A stretch of 64,000 bases of DNA from Petunia secreta (Eukaryota > Streptophyta > Magnoliopsida > Solanales > Solanaceae), in assembly GCA_029990175.1 (NCBI GenBank), contig JARKIP010000005.1, forward strand, positions 36,713,501-36,777,500, in the 5' to 3' direction. Below the pieces are notes generated by a model. The model ran no database searches. It had not been told where the DNA came from and saw only the letters and a program-made list of their open reading frames with translations. This document shows positions 23,201 to 36,700 of the stretch, one piece after another. The first letter of the stretch is position 1; each line of letters begins with the position of its first letter. A program made the translations under genes and the position numbers.

Positions 23201-26200
23201 GAGAAAAGATAGAGAGAAGTGAGGGAGTGACCGGTGACAATCCAAGAGAGGAAAAAGGAGAGGATTTGAGGAGTGATGTGAGCGGATTGTCACCACAAAC
23301 TACACTTGACCATGAGGTAAAATTGAGAGAGATGAGGGGTGAGGAAGGAAAAATTGAGAGTGAGAGCACCCATTGTTCTAACCCTTCTTTATCTTCTATC
23401 TCTTCTTGTGAAAGTTCTTGTGTAGGTACAATTGAAGACAAATCATTGGAGCCTCAATGTGAGCTTCATGAAGGAGGAGTTGCATATGACACTTCAAATC
23501 TTGTGAGTGATCAAGAAAGTACTACAAATGTAAGTGTTGCTTCACCTTTTCATGAGCCTACTAGCTACTTGTCTTGTAATGACTCAACACTAGTCGGTGT
23601 TTTTGATGCATCTAGTGAGTATACCACTAGTGAAGAGTCTAGTTGTCAACTTGAGTTTACATGTGAAACACTAGTTGGGAGGAGCACTATGCCACATCAT
23701 GATGTGAGCTCATTGTTCATTGAACCCCTCCCTAGTGTAGATTTGATAGTTGACCATGATTGTGACCTTTGCTATGACACACCGCCAACCTTTGACATAG
23801 GGAAAGATGAGGTAGTTGACCATTCCCTAATTGATATGCTTCTATTTGGTGGACCAATGTGTTGTGGTGAGGATGGTCTTGTCCTTGAGGAGTCCAAATT
23901 GCATGAATTGGACAAGGTTGTTCGTGATGACTCCTCAAGTGAACCTAGTCTTGAAAGCTCGTCTATGTTTTATCATGATAGTGAGGTGCATGTTTTTACC
24001 AATCCCTTATTTGAAAGCCTTCTCACTAGTGGATGTGACTTGTATCGGACTAGGGTGGGTGGTCAAATGGAACCCCCATGGTGTGAAGGGTTTGACCCCT
24101 TAGGCAACCCATTGCTTGAAAATGTGGGTGAGGTAGATGGTTCTTTGAGTGACCCTACTATTGCTAGTTTGGGTTATGATGAAGAAGAATCCATCATCAA
24201 CACCTTCCTTGAGAGCTTGACTTTTGAGGAGGGTTGCCTCGTTGATGAAATGGGAGGGAAAGAGGAATCCCTTGGTGTGAGTAGGTACGCTCTAAAGAAG
24301 GGGAGTGGAGTGCTTGATCCTACTTGTAGGGTGGGCTATTTGACTCACTCCACTCCACATGTTGATCACACCTCGAGGATAGGTTGGTGTGTTGATCTTG
24401 AGCTTAAGGTTCAAGGGGATTTTGGTAGCTTGATCTTGCATTTCCCATCTCCCCAAGACCTCTTCGCTCATTATCTTGTTGAGTGCATGTTGATCTTTAA
24501 CCAAGTGCTTATGGTTCTCTTTGGAGACTTGATATTCATGATTGTTATTGACGCTTGGTTATATCACAAGAGTGTGTTTTCCACAGTTCTTGCACTAACC
24601 TACTTTCAAAGTGGGACGTTTGCTTGTTTTTGCTTGTCGTTGCTTGTAGGTTCTAAGCTCCATGCTAAGGCGGGGAAGATCTTGGAAGAAGCCTATGCCA
24701 AAGTGACGATCAAGAAGGACAAAGGAGGAGATTCTTGGCCACCCCGAAGAGTTGATAGAGCCATGAGAGACCAAGCCTTGATTTCGAGGACGAAATCTTC
24801 TCAAGAAGGGGAGGATGATAAGACCCAAATCGAGCAACCATCCAAAGGCACCATCCAAGGCCAAGGAAGAGCACTTCAAGGTCATGCATTGGGACGCCAT
24901 GGAAAGAAGAGCATCCGAGACACAATTCGAAGTGTTTCAAGAAGCTTCAGGAAGAGGCGGACCGCCTACGGATTGAGGCGGACCGCCTAAGGATTGCTTG
25001 CTCTCTGGATTCCAAGAGGCGGACCAAGGAGGCGGAGCGCCTCAGTGTGTGGGGCGGACCGCCTAAGGCATGGAGGCGGGCGCCTCCCCCTGTGCGAGTT
25101 TGACCGGGTTTTGACTTTAAGTCGCTATGTAATTCCTAGTATGCCCTACGTGGCTTATGACTTTAGAACCTATTTTAAGGGTATTTTAGGCCTTTCCTTA
25201 TGTCTTGAATGAGGCCTATAAATACTCCATAGCTTAGCATTATTCCTTAGTTTTAGCTATTATGATGAATGATTGATTGTCAATGACAATGTTCAAGAGT
25301 GGATTCTCTTTGAATGAAAACCCTTTGAGACGGTTTGAGTTTACTAGTGGATTCTAGTTGAACCCCAAACCACCCCCGATCATTCTATTTGCGAGCCCCA
25401 GGTGCGGCTCGAGGGTAGTTGCATAGCGTAGGTGTTCTTGTCCTTCTCTCGGGGTGTAACGGAACAAGTTCTCCGTTGCTACTTGAGATTAGAGATCGAG
25501 TTACGTCTCGTTCCTCTTTATCTTTATTTCCGCGTTTCGTTTTTGATTCTTATCAAACTGTGTCTTGTTTGTCCAACACCTCACATGTATTCCACCATTT
25601 GTAAACCATATTTACAAACTTGTCACGTGTCCAATTGTATGTGGTAAAATTTAAAAAGCATTTTGCCTTTCTTCTATTGGCCCACATTCAAGAAATATAC
25701 TGTTAAGTGATCAGATTAACCATACTCTGTCTGATAGCTTTGAAATTCATATCCTATTCTTTGAAGCAAACTCTTATTTACTTAATTATGCATTTGATTG
25801 TGGGCCTAATGTTATTAATGAGCAAGCACATGGGAATTTCTTTTTTTGCGGTGAGATGAACTCAGGGCCTCTGCTTGCTATGGTATCATGTTAAAGTGTG
25901 CAACTAACTCATCTAACAGCTTAAGCTTCAAGAGAATGCACATTTTATTTACTCAATTATGTCTTCAACAAAAACCATGTATCTATTGATCCTTGAGCAT
26001 TTTTGTTGCCTTTGAACCAAGTGCTTTTTCATCCATGAAGTGGACGATCTATGAAATTTGGAAGGAACAAATGAGTTGTTTGGTATTTTCCATCTCTTAC
26101 AGATTCTTCCTTTGCCTTCTAAGCCAATCTCATACATCTATACAGACCCATTATGTTAAACTTATCAAAGGATATCCTGCTCATGAAGTTCTTCCTCTTC

Positions 26201-29200
26201 CAATGATCTACTACCTGTATTCCCCCTGATCAACAACTTCAAAAAATTTGTTCCCCGCCAAGAGTAACAGCTTGTACATAAAACCTAATTTCAGAACACT
26301 GATCGACATATATTCCACATATTGACTTTTATCTTGAAAACTGAAAAGACCTTCTTCCTGTGAAGAAGTGTAAAGCACTAAAAGAATATAACTTTTAATC
26401 TCAGCTTTGAGACTTTGATCACTTTAAACAGAATTAGATCTAAGAAAGCAATTTAGAAACAGTATCATACTATACATTGAGTTTATTCTACCATGGCACC
26501 AAATTGTCAGTCTTATCACAGAAGAAAAAATAAACATAGCAGCATGCTGTCAAAGCATTTCCTAGAAGTTGGACAGAATGCATAGATGAAACTACGGTTG
26601 CAAGTGAAAACTTACTGCAAGTATCACTCTCCCACATGCAGAAAAGGATTCACCAGCAATATCGATCTCGATTGTAGTTTCAGCCCCAACAGCAGGTTGA
26701 GAAACACAGGCCAAGAAATGACGAACAACCAACTCATACACTCTCTGCACAAGAACAAATGTAATAGTAGAAAAGGAGCTCAACATAGGCCTCAAGGAGA
26801 ATTCATAATGCAACTCATATCTAAGTTGACATCAACTAAGAATTAGTGTCAGGTTCAATACTAACATGGTGGTCCTGACTCCATCTGGATTCTCCAGAAG
26901 AAAATTTAGTTGGGTGAATAGGAGGATGGGCTTTGTCATCATGCCCGCCTCCACTAGGGTTTCTCCACAGTCCTGATTGAGGGTCTAGTAGGCGCTGGGC
27001 ATATGAGCCCCATACAGGATGACTTTCTTGTTCTTGCACCATTGTCTGCGTACACAAAAGAAATCAGCTTAGCATTTCCATTACTGATACCTAAAATAAT
27101 AACTGTACTCTGAGAATCAACAAACTCAGTTAAAACAGTTCACAAAACCCAAGTAGCATCAGCATTCCGGTCACCTGATTATCACACTTAAGCAGCATGG
27201 GCATCATGGCTAACTGAGACAGCTGAATTCCACTTTTTAATTGTTGATAATTTTCTCTGCTAAATTGTTACCAGCTATATAATGTCAAAACTAATAACAG
27301 CAACTTCCTACCTTTTTCCTGAATTTCTAAGCTATATGTTTCTTCCTCTACGATGTAATGTATACCAGCAATAAGGTCATTACGGCTTGGCTAAGCTATT
27401 ATTTGTTTTGAGAACTTTCCTTATATGCTACAAGTTGGTTGTATGAGTTATTAAACTTACAAATTTAAGAGCACAAGTATCTTAGCGCTTGGCCCTCTCT
27501 ACAAGACCGGTTCTTACCTTTGGCCTATATATCTTGAAAAACAAAACAAATATTTGATTTTCATAACGTTAACAGTTTTGCTTTTGACAAAAAGAAGAAT
27601 GACAAAAAACAACAATGAGAATTCTCAGCACAACAGAAACAATTCTCACATAACAAATTTGAACACTTCCCCACACAAATTCAATCCTGAATTAAAACAA
27701 AAGAAAACTGTTTTCTAATCCAAAGTCATAAAATAGTATAGCTTTTGCCTTTTGAGTGATATTAAAAATGTTCTGGTGATTTAGATTGAACCACCAGCCC
27801 TCAATGAGCTTTCCTCAACATAAACCCTACCAATTATCCTAATTTAACTATGTTAGTTTCTTTCTGGGTTAATTGTATCTATTTTACGAATTAGGTTTTT
27901 TAACAACATCAAATGATTCTTTATTACTCCAGTGAAGAAAACATATATTTTAAACAAAACTCCTATATGTCCTTTTATTATCCTAAACAAAAAGGCGAGC
28001 ATGGGGCTTCTTTGTCCTCTCAAGTACTTCCTCCATTAAAAGGGAAGGCTATAATTATATGTGGACAGTTATAATAGAATGTGATATATTTTATATGTAA
28101 CTTTACCCCCATCAAAATAACAAAATTGAAAATCAGATACATTGGCCCTTGTACTCAAAGCCCTGTCATTCTTCTTACAATAGAGGGAGTATTATGTTTG
28201 TCAAGAAGAAAGTATTGGCTAAATATGATGCCATAAGAATTGCTTTTAACAAGATGGCCTATGTTTGAGAAAAGAAGTTTAAGCTATGTTTCTCTTTTTT
28301 CAGGAAATGAAGCCTAAAAGTACATGTCTTAGCTTAAAAATTGATAACTTAACTTAAACAGTTTTCTTTTGCTTAAAAATGCATGTTCTAGCATAAAATA
28401 CTTCTTTTCAGGTATAATGAGATTTCTATGAAAGTTGTGATATATCACGATTGTTGAAATTGTATTGATTGCTAAGAAAGATTACTTTGGGCCATGAGAG
28501 ACACGAGTGCTGTTTAACCATACCAAAGCTAATGATTATATGAGAATGGATATGATCAGTATATACTAGTTATGCTATTATAAAACAATACTTGCTATGT
28601 TGTTTAACAGTTTACAGCAAACGAACATAAACTCATATTTCAATAAAGCTTATTTTCCTAGCATGGCTCGTTTCCACCCCTTAGGGAATGGCCAATAATG
28701 CATACTGAGTACTTTTGTGCTCACGCATACTTCCATTCTTTTTGTTCTGTTTTACAACTTTGGTTGCAGATTTTGTATCCAGTGCTAGCGGTACTTGTGG
28801 CTGACTGGACTTGGTGTTTCTCCCACCATCCACCTTCCTTTCGATGTGGTGTTCGACATTCACTATGTTTCCACCAGTTAGTAAGCATCCTTAGGGTTCA
28901 CTCGACTAGGAAGTTGTTGGGTGCCAGTCAGGACCTCAAGGATTTGGGCCGTGTTAGTACAGCAATATCATACTGTATTTTTAAGAGTTTATGCTGGAAG
29001 TAGGTTTAATGGAGATAAAATCACATCATTGTGCCTGTATTTGCAGGGCGATCGGGGTGATGTTTTTCACAACTTCTCTTTACTTCACATGCTTATCATG
29101 ATTTAACCAGTGGCAAAGCTTGAAGAACTTACCTACTACAACACAACTTATCCCTAGCTTATCAAAAAGGAAATAGCTACTTACACGCAAGTCAGTGTTG

Positions 29201-30742
29201 TTCGAGAAGGAATCAGTTTCTGTACGAGGATAACTGATAAAACCATTTTGATATAAATCTTCAGCCACCTGTGAAAAGAAGACGAAATAGAGGAAGTTAA
29301 TTATACTACCCTGGCTTTGAACCATCTGAGGAAACATATTCATTAGCAATAGTAAAGGGCACGCCCCATCAAAGAGGCAAACAATGTAATACTCCTAAAC
29401 ACCATGCCAATCAACTCATGACCTAGAAAGAGAAAAGCAGAGATAAGATATACATTACTCCTATCCCGGTTTATGTGACTCACTTTGCATTCTCAAATCA
29501 CAAAATTCGTGACACACTGCTGCAAGTATTGATTTAAATTTCACATGGTCATGAACTCGGTATATTTGACAATCGAAATTCAAACTTTGAAAAGTATATT
29601 CCCTATTAAAATAAATTTTCAGCTATCATTTGGTTTTAGTTTAACAACAATATACAACTCAAATTAAGCTGTAAAAATCTTAAGTCGGACACATTTAGAT
29701 GGAAGATAGACAAAGGAAGTTTGACGTTAGAAAATCGTCAAATAGTAATGCTATTGACACCAATCAGTCTGAGACACATGAAGTAAAACCAGAAAAATAA
29801 CTAAGGGTGTCACTAGTCTACAAAAGCATAGGCAGTCCAACTACTCCTAACTTGGACGGGTCGGGGCTACGAATACATTCATTGACGGGTCAATCCGGGC
29901 AGAACATGACGACAACCCAAAGTAACTTTACTAAAACAACAGAATAACACACTTGACCCGTAAATAACCTTTGACAATAAATAGAAAAATAATTTTTTTA
30001 ATGAAGTAAAATATTTTATAAATGAAGGGTAATAAAATACCCATATACAAGAAGTATACTAAAAAGTAGAAAACCTTACAAAATAAAATGATTTTCTAAA
30101 CATTGCCCAATCTTCTATACAAACAGGAATATTGTGGGTGCACCAAAACGAAATGCAAGATAAAAGGCTACTCCTCAAATATATAAAACCTTCCTCTATT
30201 CCTTTAAACGATCTCCTATTTCTCTCTCCCCAAATGATCCACATCAGTGCTGGTGGAGCAATCTCCCATCCCCTGTATCTTCTTCTTCGTCTTTCATAGT
30301 CCCAACTAAACATGACTTCTTTGACCATTTCTGGCATCACCCATTGAATGCCAAACAAGTGGGTGCTGGTGGAGCAATCTCCCATCCCCTGTATCTTCTT
30401 CTTCGTCTTTCATAGTCCCAACTAAACATGACTTCTTTGACCATTTCTGGCATCACCCATTGAATGCCAAACCAACTCAGCATTTCCCACCATAAACGAG
30501 ATGCTATGTGACAATGTAGAGGCAAGTGATTTGCATCTTCTCCCAAACTTTTGCACATGAAGCACCAGTTAACACACGTAATGCCTCATTTCCTCAAATT
30601 TCGGCCGTCAGTATTATCCCTCTCGCAGCAAGTCAAGTGTTGACGCACATCTTTATCGGTACCCTTTAGGATCCATACAGAAAGATGTGGAAAGACCGAC
30701 TCCTCCCTACCCAAAAGTTTCTCATAATTGGACCTAACATTT

Positions 30743-30773
<31 letters not shown>

Positions 30774-33700
30774 TTCCCTGCCTCCATCTCCAAGAATCTG
30801 GGCTACATGTCTAAGCCTCTGATTGTGAAGTAGCTCAATCAAACTCTAGAATTCCGTGATCTTACAAATTCCTCCTAGACTGCAAATCACATATGACCTC
30901 CCACCCTTGTAATACACCTATTTTTCGAACAAGCATCTCTTTTTGGCTGGAAACCCAGTTCATATTTGACCAAAAAAAGGCGCAAACTGTATTTCCGTAC
31001 CACTTATGTCTACAAAATTAATTTTACTCCCCTGAAAGAAATATTCCATTAAATTCCTCCCACCCCTTTACAGTATTCTCCAAAGCCCGCATCCAAGTGT
31101 AACACTTCTAATCCTCCACCCCCTCCCCCTTCCAAGACCCATATTTCTCCGCGGACACTATTCTCCATGAGGTATTTTCTCTGTGTCCAAGTTCTTCACA
31201 ACCACTTCCTTAGGAGAGCTTTGTTAAAGACCTTCAAATCTTTAATCCCAAGACCACCTAATCTCTTTATTGTCGCAACAATTTACCACTTCACTATATG
31301 AAACTTTTTGTCCCCGCTTAGAAGCATTCCACAAAAGGTCCCTTTGGATCTTTTCCGACTTCTTCATAACACTAGTTGGAGCATGTAACAAGGACATAAA
31401 GTAAACACAGATGCTCGCAAGAGTGCTCTTATGCAATACATCCTTCCCCCCTTTGGATAAATCTCTTCTGCCAACCTGCTCGTCTCTTGATCGTTATGAA
31501 AAGCTCCTAAAGGATGACCAAGATAAGTAGTGGAAGAGCCCAAACTTACAATTTAACACAGATTGTAAGTCCTCCATGCTCTCAACCTCGCCACCGGGAA
31601 TGATCTCGCATTTCCTAAGATTAATCTTAAGGTTCGGCACCACTTGGAATCATATCAATACTTACCATAAATGCTTCAACTAAGCTTTGTCAACGTCACA
31701 AAACAATGAGACAACCTCAGAGTACCTTACCCCCTATCGCTGCTGAGAACCCCTTGAAGTAACTCCCCCCCCCCCCTCGGAACACGGCTCTATCAATTAG
31801 CTTGCTCGAAGCTTTCATCAATAGAATAAACAATATTGCAGAAAGCGGGTCTCCTTGTCTCACTCTTCTCGAACTACCAAAGAAATCACACAGATTGCCA
31901 TTCACAAGAAAATTTTGCACCTGCTAATGGAAGATCAATAAAAAGATGGACTCAATAAACCTCCGCAAATATCTCCTATTATCTTTAAAGGATCATAGCA
32001 CCACTAGTGTACTGAAGACCTACCATGTTTATAACAAGTGTATCACTAGAAAGACATGAACCAAAATACCCAGACCTTTCTCCCCATTTTTTCAAATCCG
32101 AATAATTCCCACACAACCATCTCCTCCCATTTTGCAGAACTTTAAAGGTCTGGTCCTCGTTCCCAAATCGTAAAAGGAATTGCGAGTCTCCAACCTGAGA
32201 GATTTTTACGCCACCTACTACATCACACTCCTACACAATTCAATCTATGATTTCCCCGAGGAGCTAACCCATTTTGAAAAAGATCCAACTGACACAGTAT
32301 TCAAGACTTCTTTCCTTCTCTAGATATAGTCAAATGAGAGATGAAAACAATGTTCTTTGCCTGATTCCACCTTCAGGCATCTTCCTCCAAGCTCTAAAGT
32401 TGGCCAAGCAAGAGAATCTTTAGAGGACCTGTGATCGAATCTCCTAGAATCTAGAGATAAGTGGGAGCTTATCTCTCTAGCCATTTTAAGATACTTTAAA
32501 GGTAGCAACTATACAAAGATTGGGTAATAAAGAACCATGCTTTAATGTAGTTCTCTACTTTTTGGTAAGGATATTTTATTTGATTTGTTATGGATACTTT
32601 TAGTTTTATAACCGAGAAATCTGAAGGCTAGTGGTGTTATAGATGCATGTGTGTTCCAGTAATTTAATTGCTATAGGTTTTCTTTAATAATTTTATTTAT
32701 GTAATTTAATGTTTGAATAGTTTATATAAGGTTATTAGGTTTAAGTTTATTTAAGGTTACAGGTTTCTTTTATGTTTCACTCCAAATTATTTGTTTATGG
32801 TAGGTTTTTAGTTCTATTCCAATTTAGTTTCTTACATAGACAAGTTTACCTATTTTAGAATTTTGTATGCTCTATTTAAAGATCACTAAAACAAAAAATA
32901 ATACTCTCCATCCCAACTTATAACTTCCGTTTTTTGGGTCATTTGGAAAATAAAGGAATGATAGAATTTTTGAGGATAGAAAAGAAAATATTTTTAAGAT
33001 CAAGTACAACTGTAAGATCAAGTACAACGGTATAGTTTTGCTTAGTTTTTGGTGCAAGATGACATTGACTGATGTACTAGATTCCGATGTCATGCTTGAT
33101 CCACTTAGCACTTTACAGGAAATGTAGATGTTTTCTTTTGGCTTGTACTTATGTTTCAGCTTTGCGCTGACTTTTTAATATCAATATATGTTACCTTATA
33201 AAAAAAAATTATGTAACCTAGACTGGAGGTGTAAGACTTTTGAAACTTGTGGTTAATTAAAATTTGTGTGGTTGTGAATCATTTCATAAAGTAAAAGTGT
33301 TACTAAATATACAAAGTGGTCATTCTTTTCTGAAGCGACTAAAAAGAAAAAATGGTCGTATAAATTGGGATGGAGGGAATAATAAGTAAAATTTTGAAAC
33401 TCTAGAGGTCTTGGACCCTCTCAATGAAATAGGGTCATATAAAGGCTTGGATCACCCTTCGGCAAGCCTAAGTTGAAATTTTCTTTGACGAGCTCTATCA
33501 TTTCGCATTACTGCAAGAGCTTTTCATCCTTAACCACCCAGTTACTCGTTCCTTATCACAGGAACATGATAATTTGGTATGAAAGCCTAACACGATGGCG
33601 ATTAAATAAAATCAATTTTACAACGAGAAAGAGCAGCTATAGAAGCAGTCATGGAAGCTAGGGTTTCCGACATGGAGAATTGCTTGGGAAAGTACCCAAA

Positions 33701-36700
33701 ATTCCCTATAGTTTGTGGTCAAATTACCCAATGTTGATTGACCATAGAGGCACTAGAAATTCTGGTCTAAAGTACGTTATATTTAAGGAAGGTATCCAAA
33801 TTATAGACAAATAGAATGAGAAAATAATGGATTTTGAAAATGAATTGCTTGATTACTACCTCAAGCATGTTGCTGTTTATATAGTGTTTACAAGTTATCA
33901 TAAAAAGAAAAGGAGAGTATTTCTAATAATTCCTATTCCTATTCCTATTTATACATTTATTGGATACTAAATCCTTCCTATATACACAAGGAGTGGGCTC
34001 TTGTTAAATAAATAATTTCCAATATCTTAACAATAAGGAGTCGTTTGGTACGCCGCGTTAAAAGTTAATACCTGCACTAAATTCCTCACAAAGTTTATGC
34101 AGTGTTTGGTTTGTTTTGCAAGAAGGTATAAAAATTTGCACTAATAATATAGCGTTTGGTTTGGATTTAGAGCCCTGCACTAATAATTAATGAGGGAATC
34201 TATGTATTATTTTGTGTGGGATAGGAGGTGGAATAATAATGCAGGTATTAGTTATGCAGGTATTGATGAATTTCAGGGAAGAAAATTATTCTTCTATATT
34301 TTTGAATGAATATTACAACCTATGAGGAGGTATATTTATACAATGAGTCCTAGGACTAAACAAGTAAATATAACTAATTACAATACAATAAGGAAAAGGG
34401 TAATTCTATAATAACTATCAACACTCCCCCCTCAAGTTGGTGCAAAGATGTTGCGCATGCCCAACTTGCAAACCGAAGTATGAAAATCCTTTTTGTTGAG
34501 ACCTTTTGTGAGCACATCTGCCAGTTGTTGTTCTGATGGAACATACAACAAATTCAAGGTACCATTAGTAACCTTTTCTTTAATGAAGTGTCAATCAATC
34601 TCAACATGCTTTGTTCGATCATGCTGGACATGATTTTGAGCAATACTGATTGCAGCCTTGTTATCACAATACAAGGAAAATTTTCCTTTTCCAAACATTC
34701 TCAATTCCTTCAGTAACCTTCGTAGCCAAAGAAGTTCACAAGCCCCTTGGGCCATAGCTCTATATTCAGCTTCAGCACTGGATCTAGCAACAACACTTTG
34801 CTTCTTACTTCTCCAAATAACTAATTTCCCTCCTACGAAAGTACAGTAGCAAGTTGTAGATCTTCTATCATCTAAAGATCCAGCCTAATCCGCGTCTGTA
34901 AATGCTTCTATTAGGAGGTGACCATGCTTAGAGAAAAGCAAACCTCTCCCTGGAGCAGACTTCAGATATCGTAAGATGTGGAAGACAGCTTGCATATGAG
35001 GATCTCGGGGATCATGCATATACTGACTAACCAAACTAACTGGATAGGCTATGTCTGGTCTAGTGTGAGAGAGATAAATAAGTCTTCCAACCAACCTTTG
35101 ATATCTCCCTTTGTCAACTGACTCTCCAATCCCTGCTTGTAACTTGTGATTACTTTCAATGGGCGATTCAGCTGGCTTACAACCTAGCATACCAGTTTCT
35201 TTCAAAAGATCTATAATATACTTCCTTTGAGAAATAAAGATCCCTTTATTTGATCTAGCCACCTCGATTCCCAAGAAGTATTGGAGTTTTCCTAGGTCCT
35301 TGATTTCAAATTCCTTTGCCAACAGCTTCTTCAATCGGGTCATCTCCTCTTTGTCATCTCCTGTCATTACAATGTCATCAACATAAACTATGAGAAGAGT
35401 GAGTTTACCCTTTTTATGCCTTATGAAGAGGGTATGATCAGCACTACTTTGTCTGTAGCCAAAGGAGATCATAGCTTTGCGGAATCTATCAAACCACGCT
35501 CGCTCTAGGCGATTGCTTTAACCCATACAAGGCTTTCTTCCGTTTGCACACATTTCCTCGACTCTGTTCAGTATTAAATCCGGGAGGGATCTCCATATAC
35601 ACTTCTTCTTTTAAATCTCCATGAAGAAATGCATTCTTTACATCAAACTGTTGTAAGTCCCAATCCAGATTAGCTGCACAAGACAAAAGGATTCTTATGG
35701 TGTTCATTTTTGCAACTGGAGCAAATGTCTCCTGATAATCGACTCCATAAGTTTGAGTGAATCCCTTAGCCATCAATCTTGCCTTGAATCTCTCAATCGA
35801 GCCATCAGCTTTATGCTTCACAGTAAAGACCCATCTGCAACCAACCAGCTTCTTGGCCGGTGGTTTAGTGACAAGTTCCCAAGTGTTATTTTTTGACAAA
35901 GCCTTCATTTCGTCAATCATAGCCTGCTTCCATTTAGGATCTGCAAACGCTTCCCTCCAATTCTGGGGAATAGACACAAAAGAAATAGAAAAGACAAGAC
36001 AAAGGCTCTATAGAAGGGAGATAAGGAATCAAAGGAGACAAAATTAGATAAGGGATGTTTGGTAGTGCAAGTTCTGACACCTTTTTTGTGAGCAACAGGC
36101 AAATCTAACTCATTAGGAAAAGTAGGTAACTCATCAGTAGAAGAGGATTCAGCTTCAGCAGATTGCATGATGGCTTCTTCTGCTTCTTCAGCTGCTTTCT
36201 TTTTCCTCGAGTAAGTTTTCAAACCAGGAACATCCAAAAGCCCATGTAAACGCCCAACAGTCTTCCCATCAATAGTCTCTCCCTCAAAAGTCTCCCCCTG
36301 AACTCTATCTGTGGTATCAACCTCAACAGGATTAATATTATAGCTGGGAAGAATCATCTCTTCCTCCTTATTACTCTCCCCCTGAAGAGGTGATGGTGTA
36401 ATACTAAAATAGGGTTCCCATTCCCGAAAGGTAACATCCATACTGACAAAGGTTCTCCTAGTGGGAGGATGATAATATTTGTACCCTTTTTGGGTTGGGG
36501 AATACCCAATAAACACACATTTAAAAGCTTTAGGATCAAGTTTCCCCGAATTTCTAGTGTGAACAAAGCAAACACACCCAAACACATTTGGAGAAACAGT
36601 ATATTCAATTTTTTCCCTTTAGAGCTTCTAGAGGACTTTGAAAATTCAGGATTTTAAGTGGCATTCTATTGATAAGATAGGCAGTTACAAGTACAGCATC

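Larger units (their letters stand above)
19149..25555 (+). mobile_element. Element B: intact, recent non-autonomous Ty3/gypsy-type retrotransposon
   Basis: 6407 bp with two 740 bp LTRs that look identical by eye, exact target duplication AACTG (19144-19148 and 25556-25560), a Met-tRNA primer site and a polypurine tract (AAGAAGGGGAGGA, ending 24815). One uninterrupted ORF (21127-24990) encodes gag, zinc knuckle, aspartic protease and then an unrecognised region where RT, RNase H and integrase would be expected. It lies in intron 10 of TOP3A in the opposite orientation. It must use enzymes from another element; C is the best local model for the partner. Confidence 0.92.

Noticed and set aside
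28698..29003. 101-codon plus-strand ORF
   Set aside because: Falls in LTR-like sequence within TOP3A intron 8 and resembles no protein.
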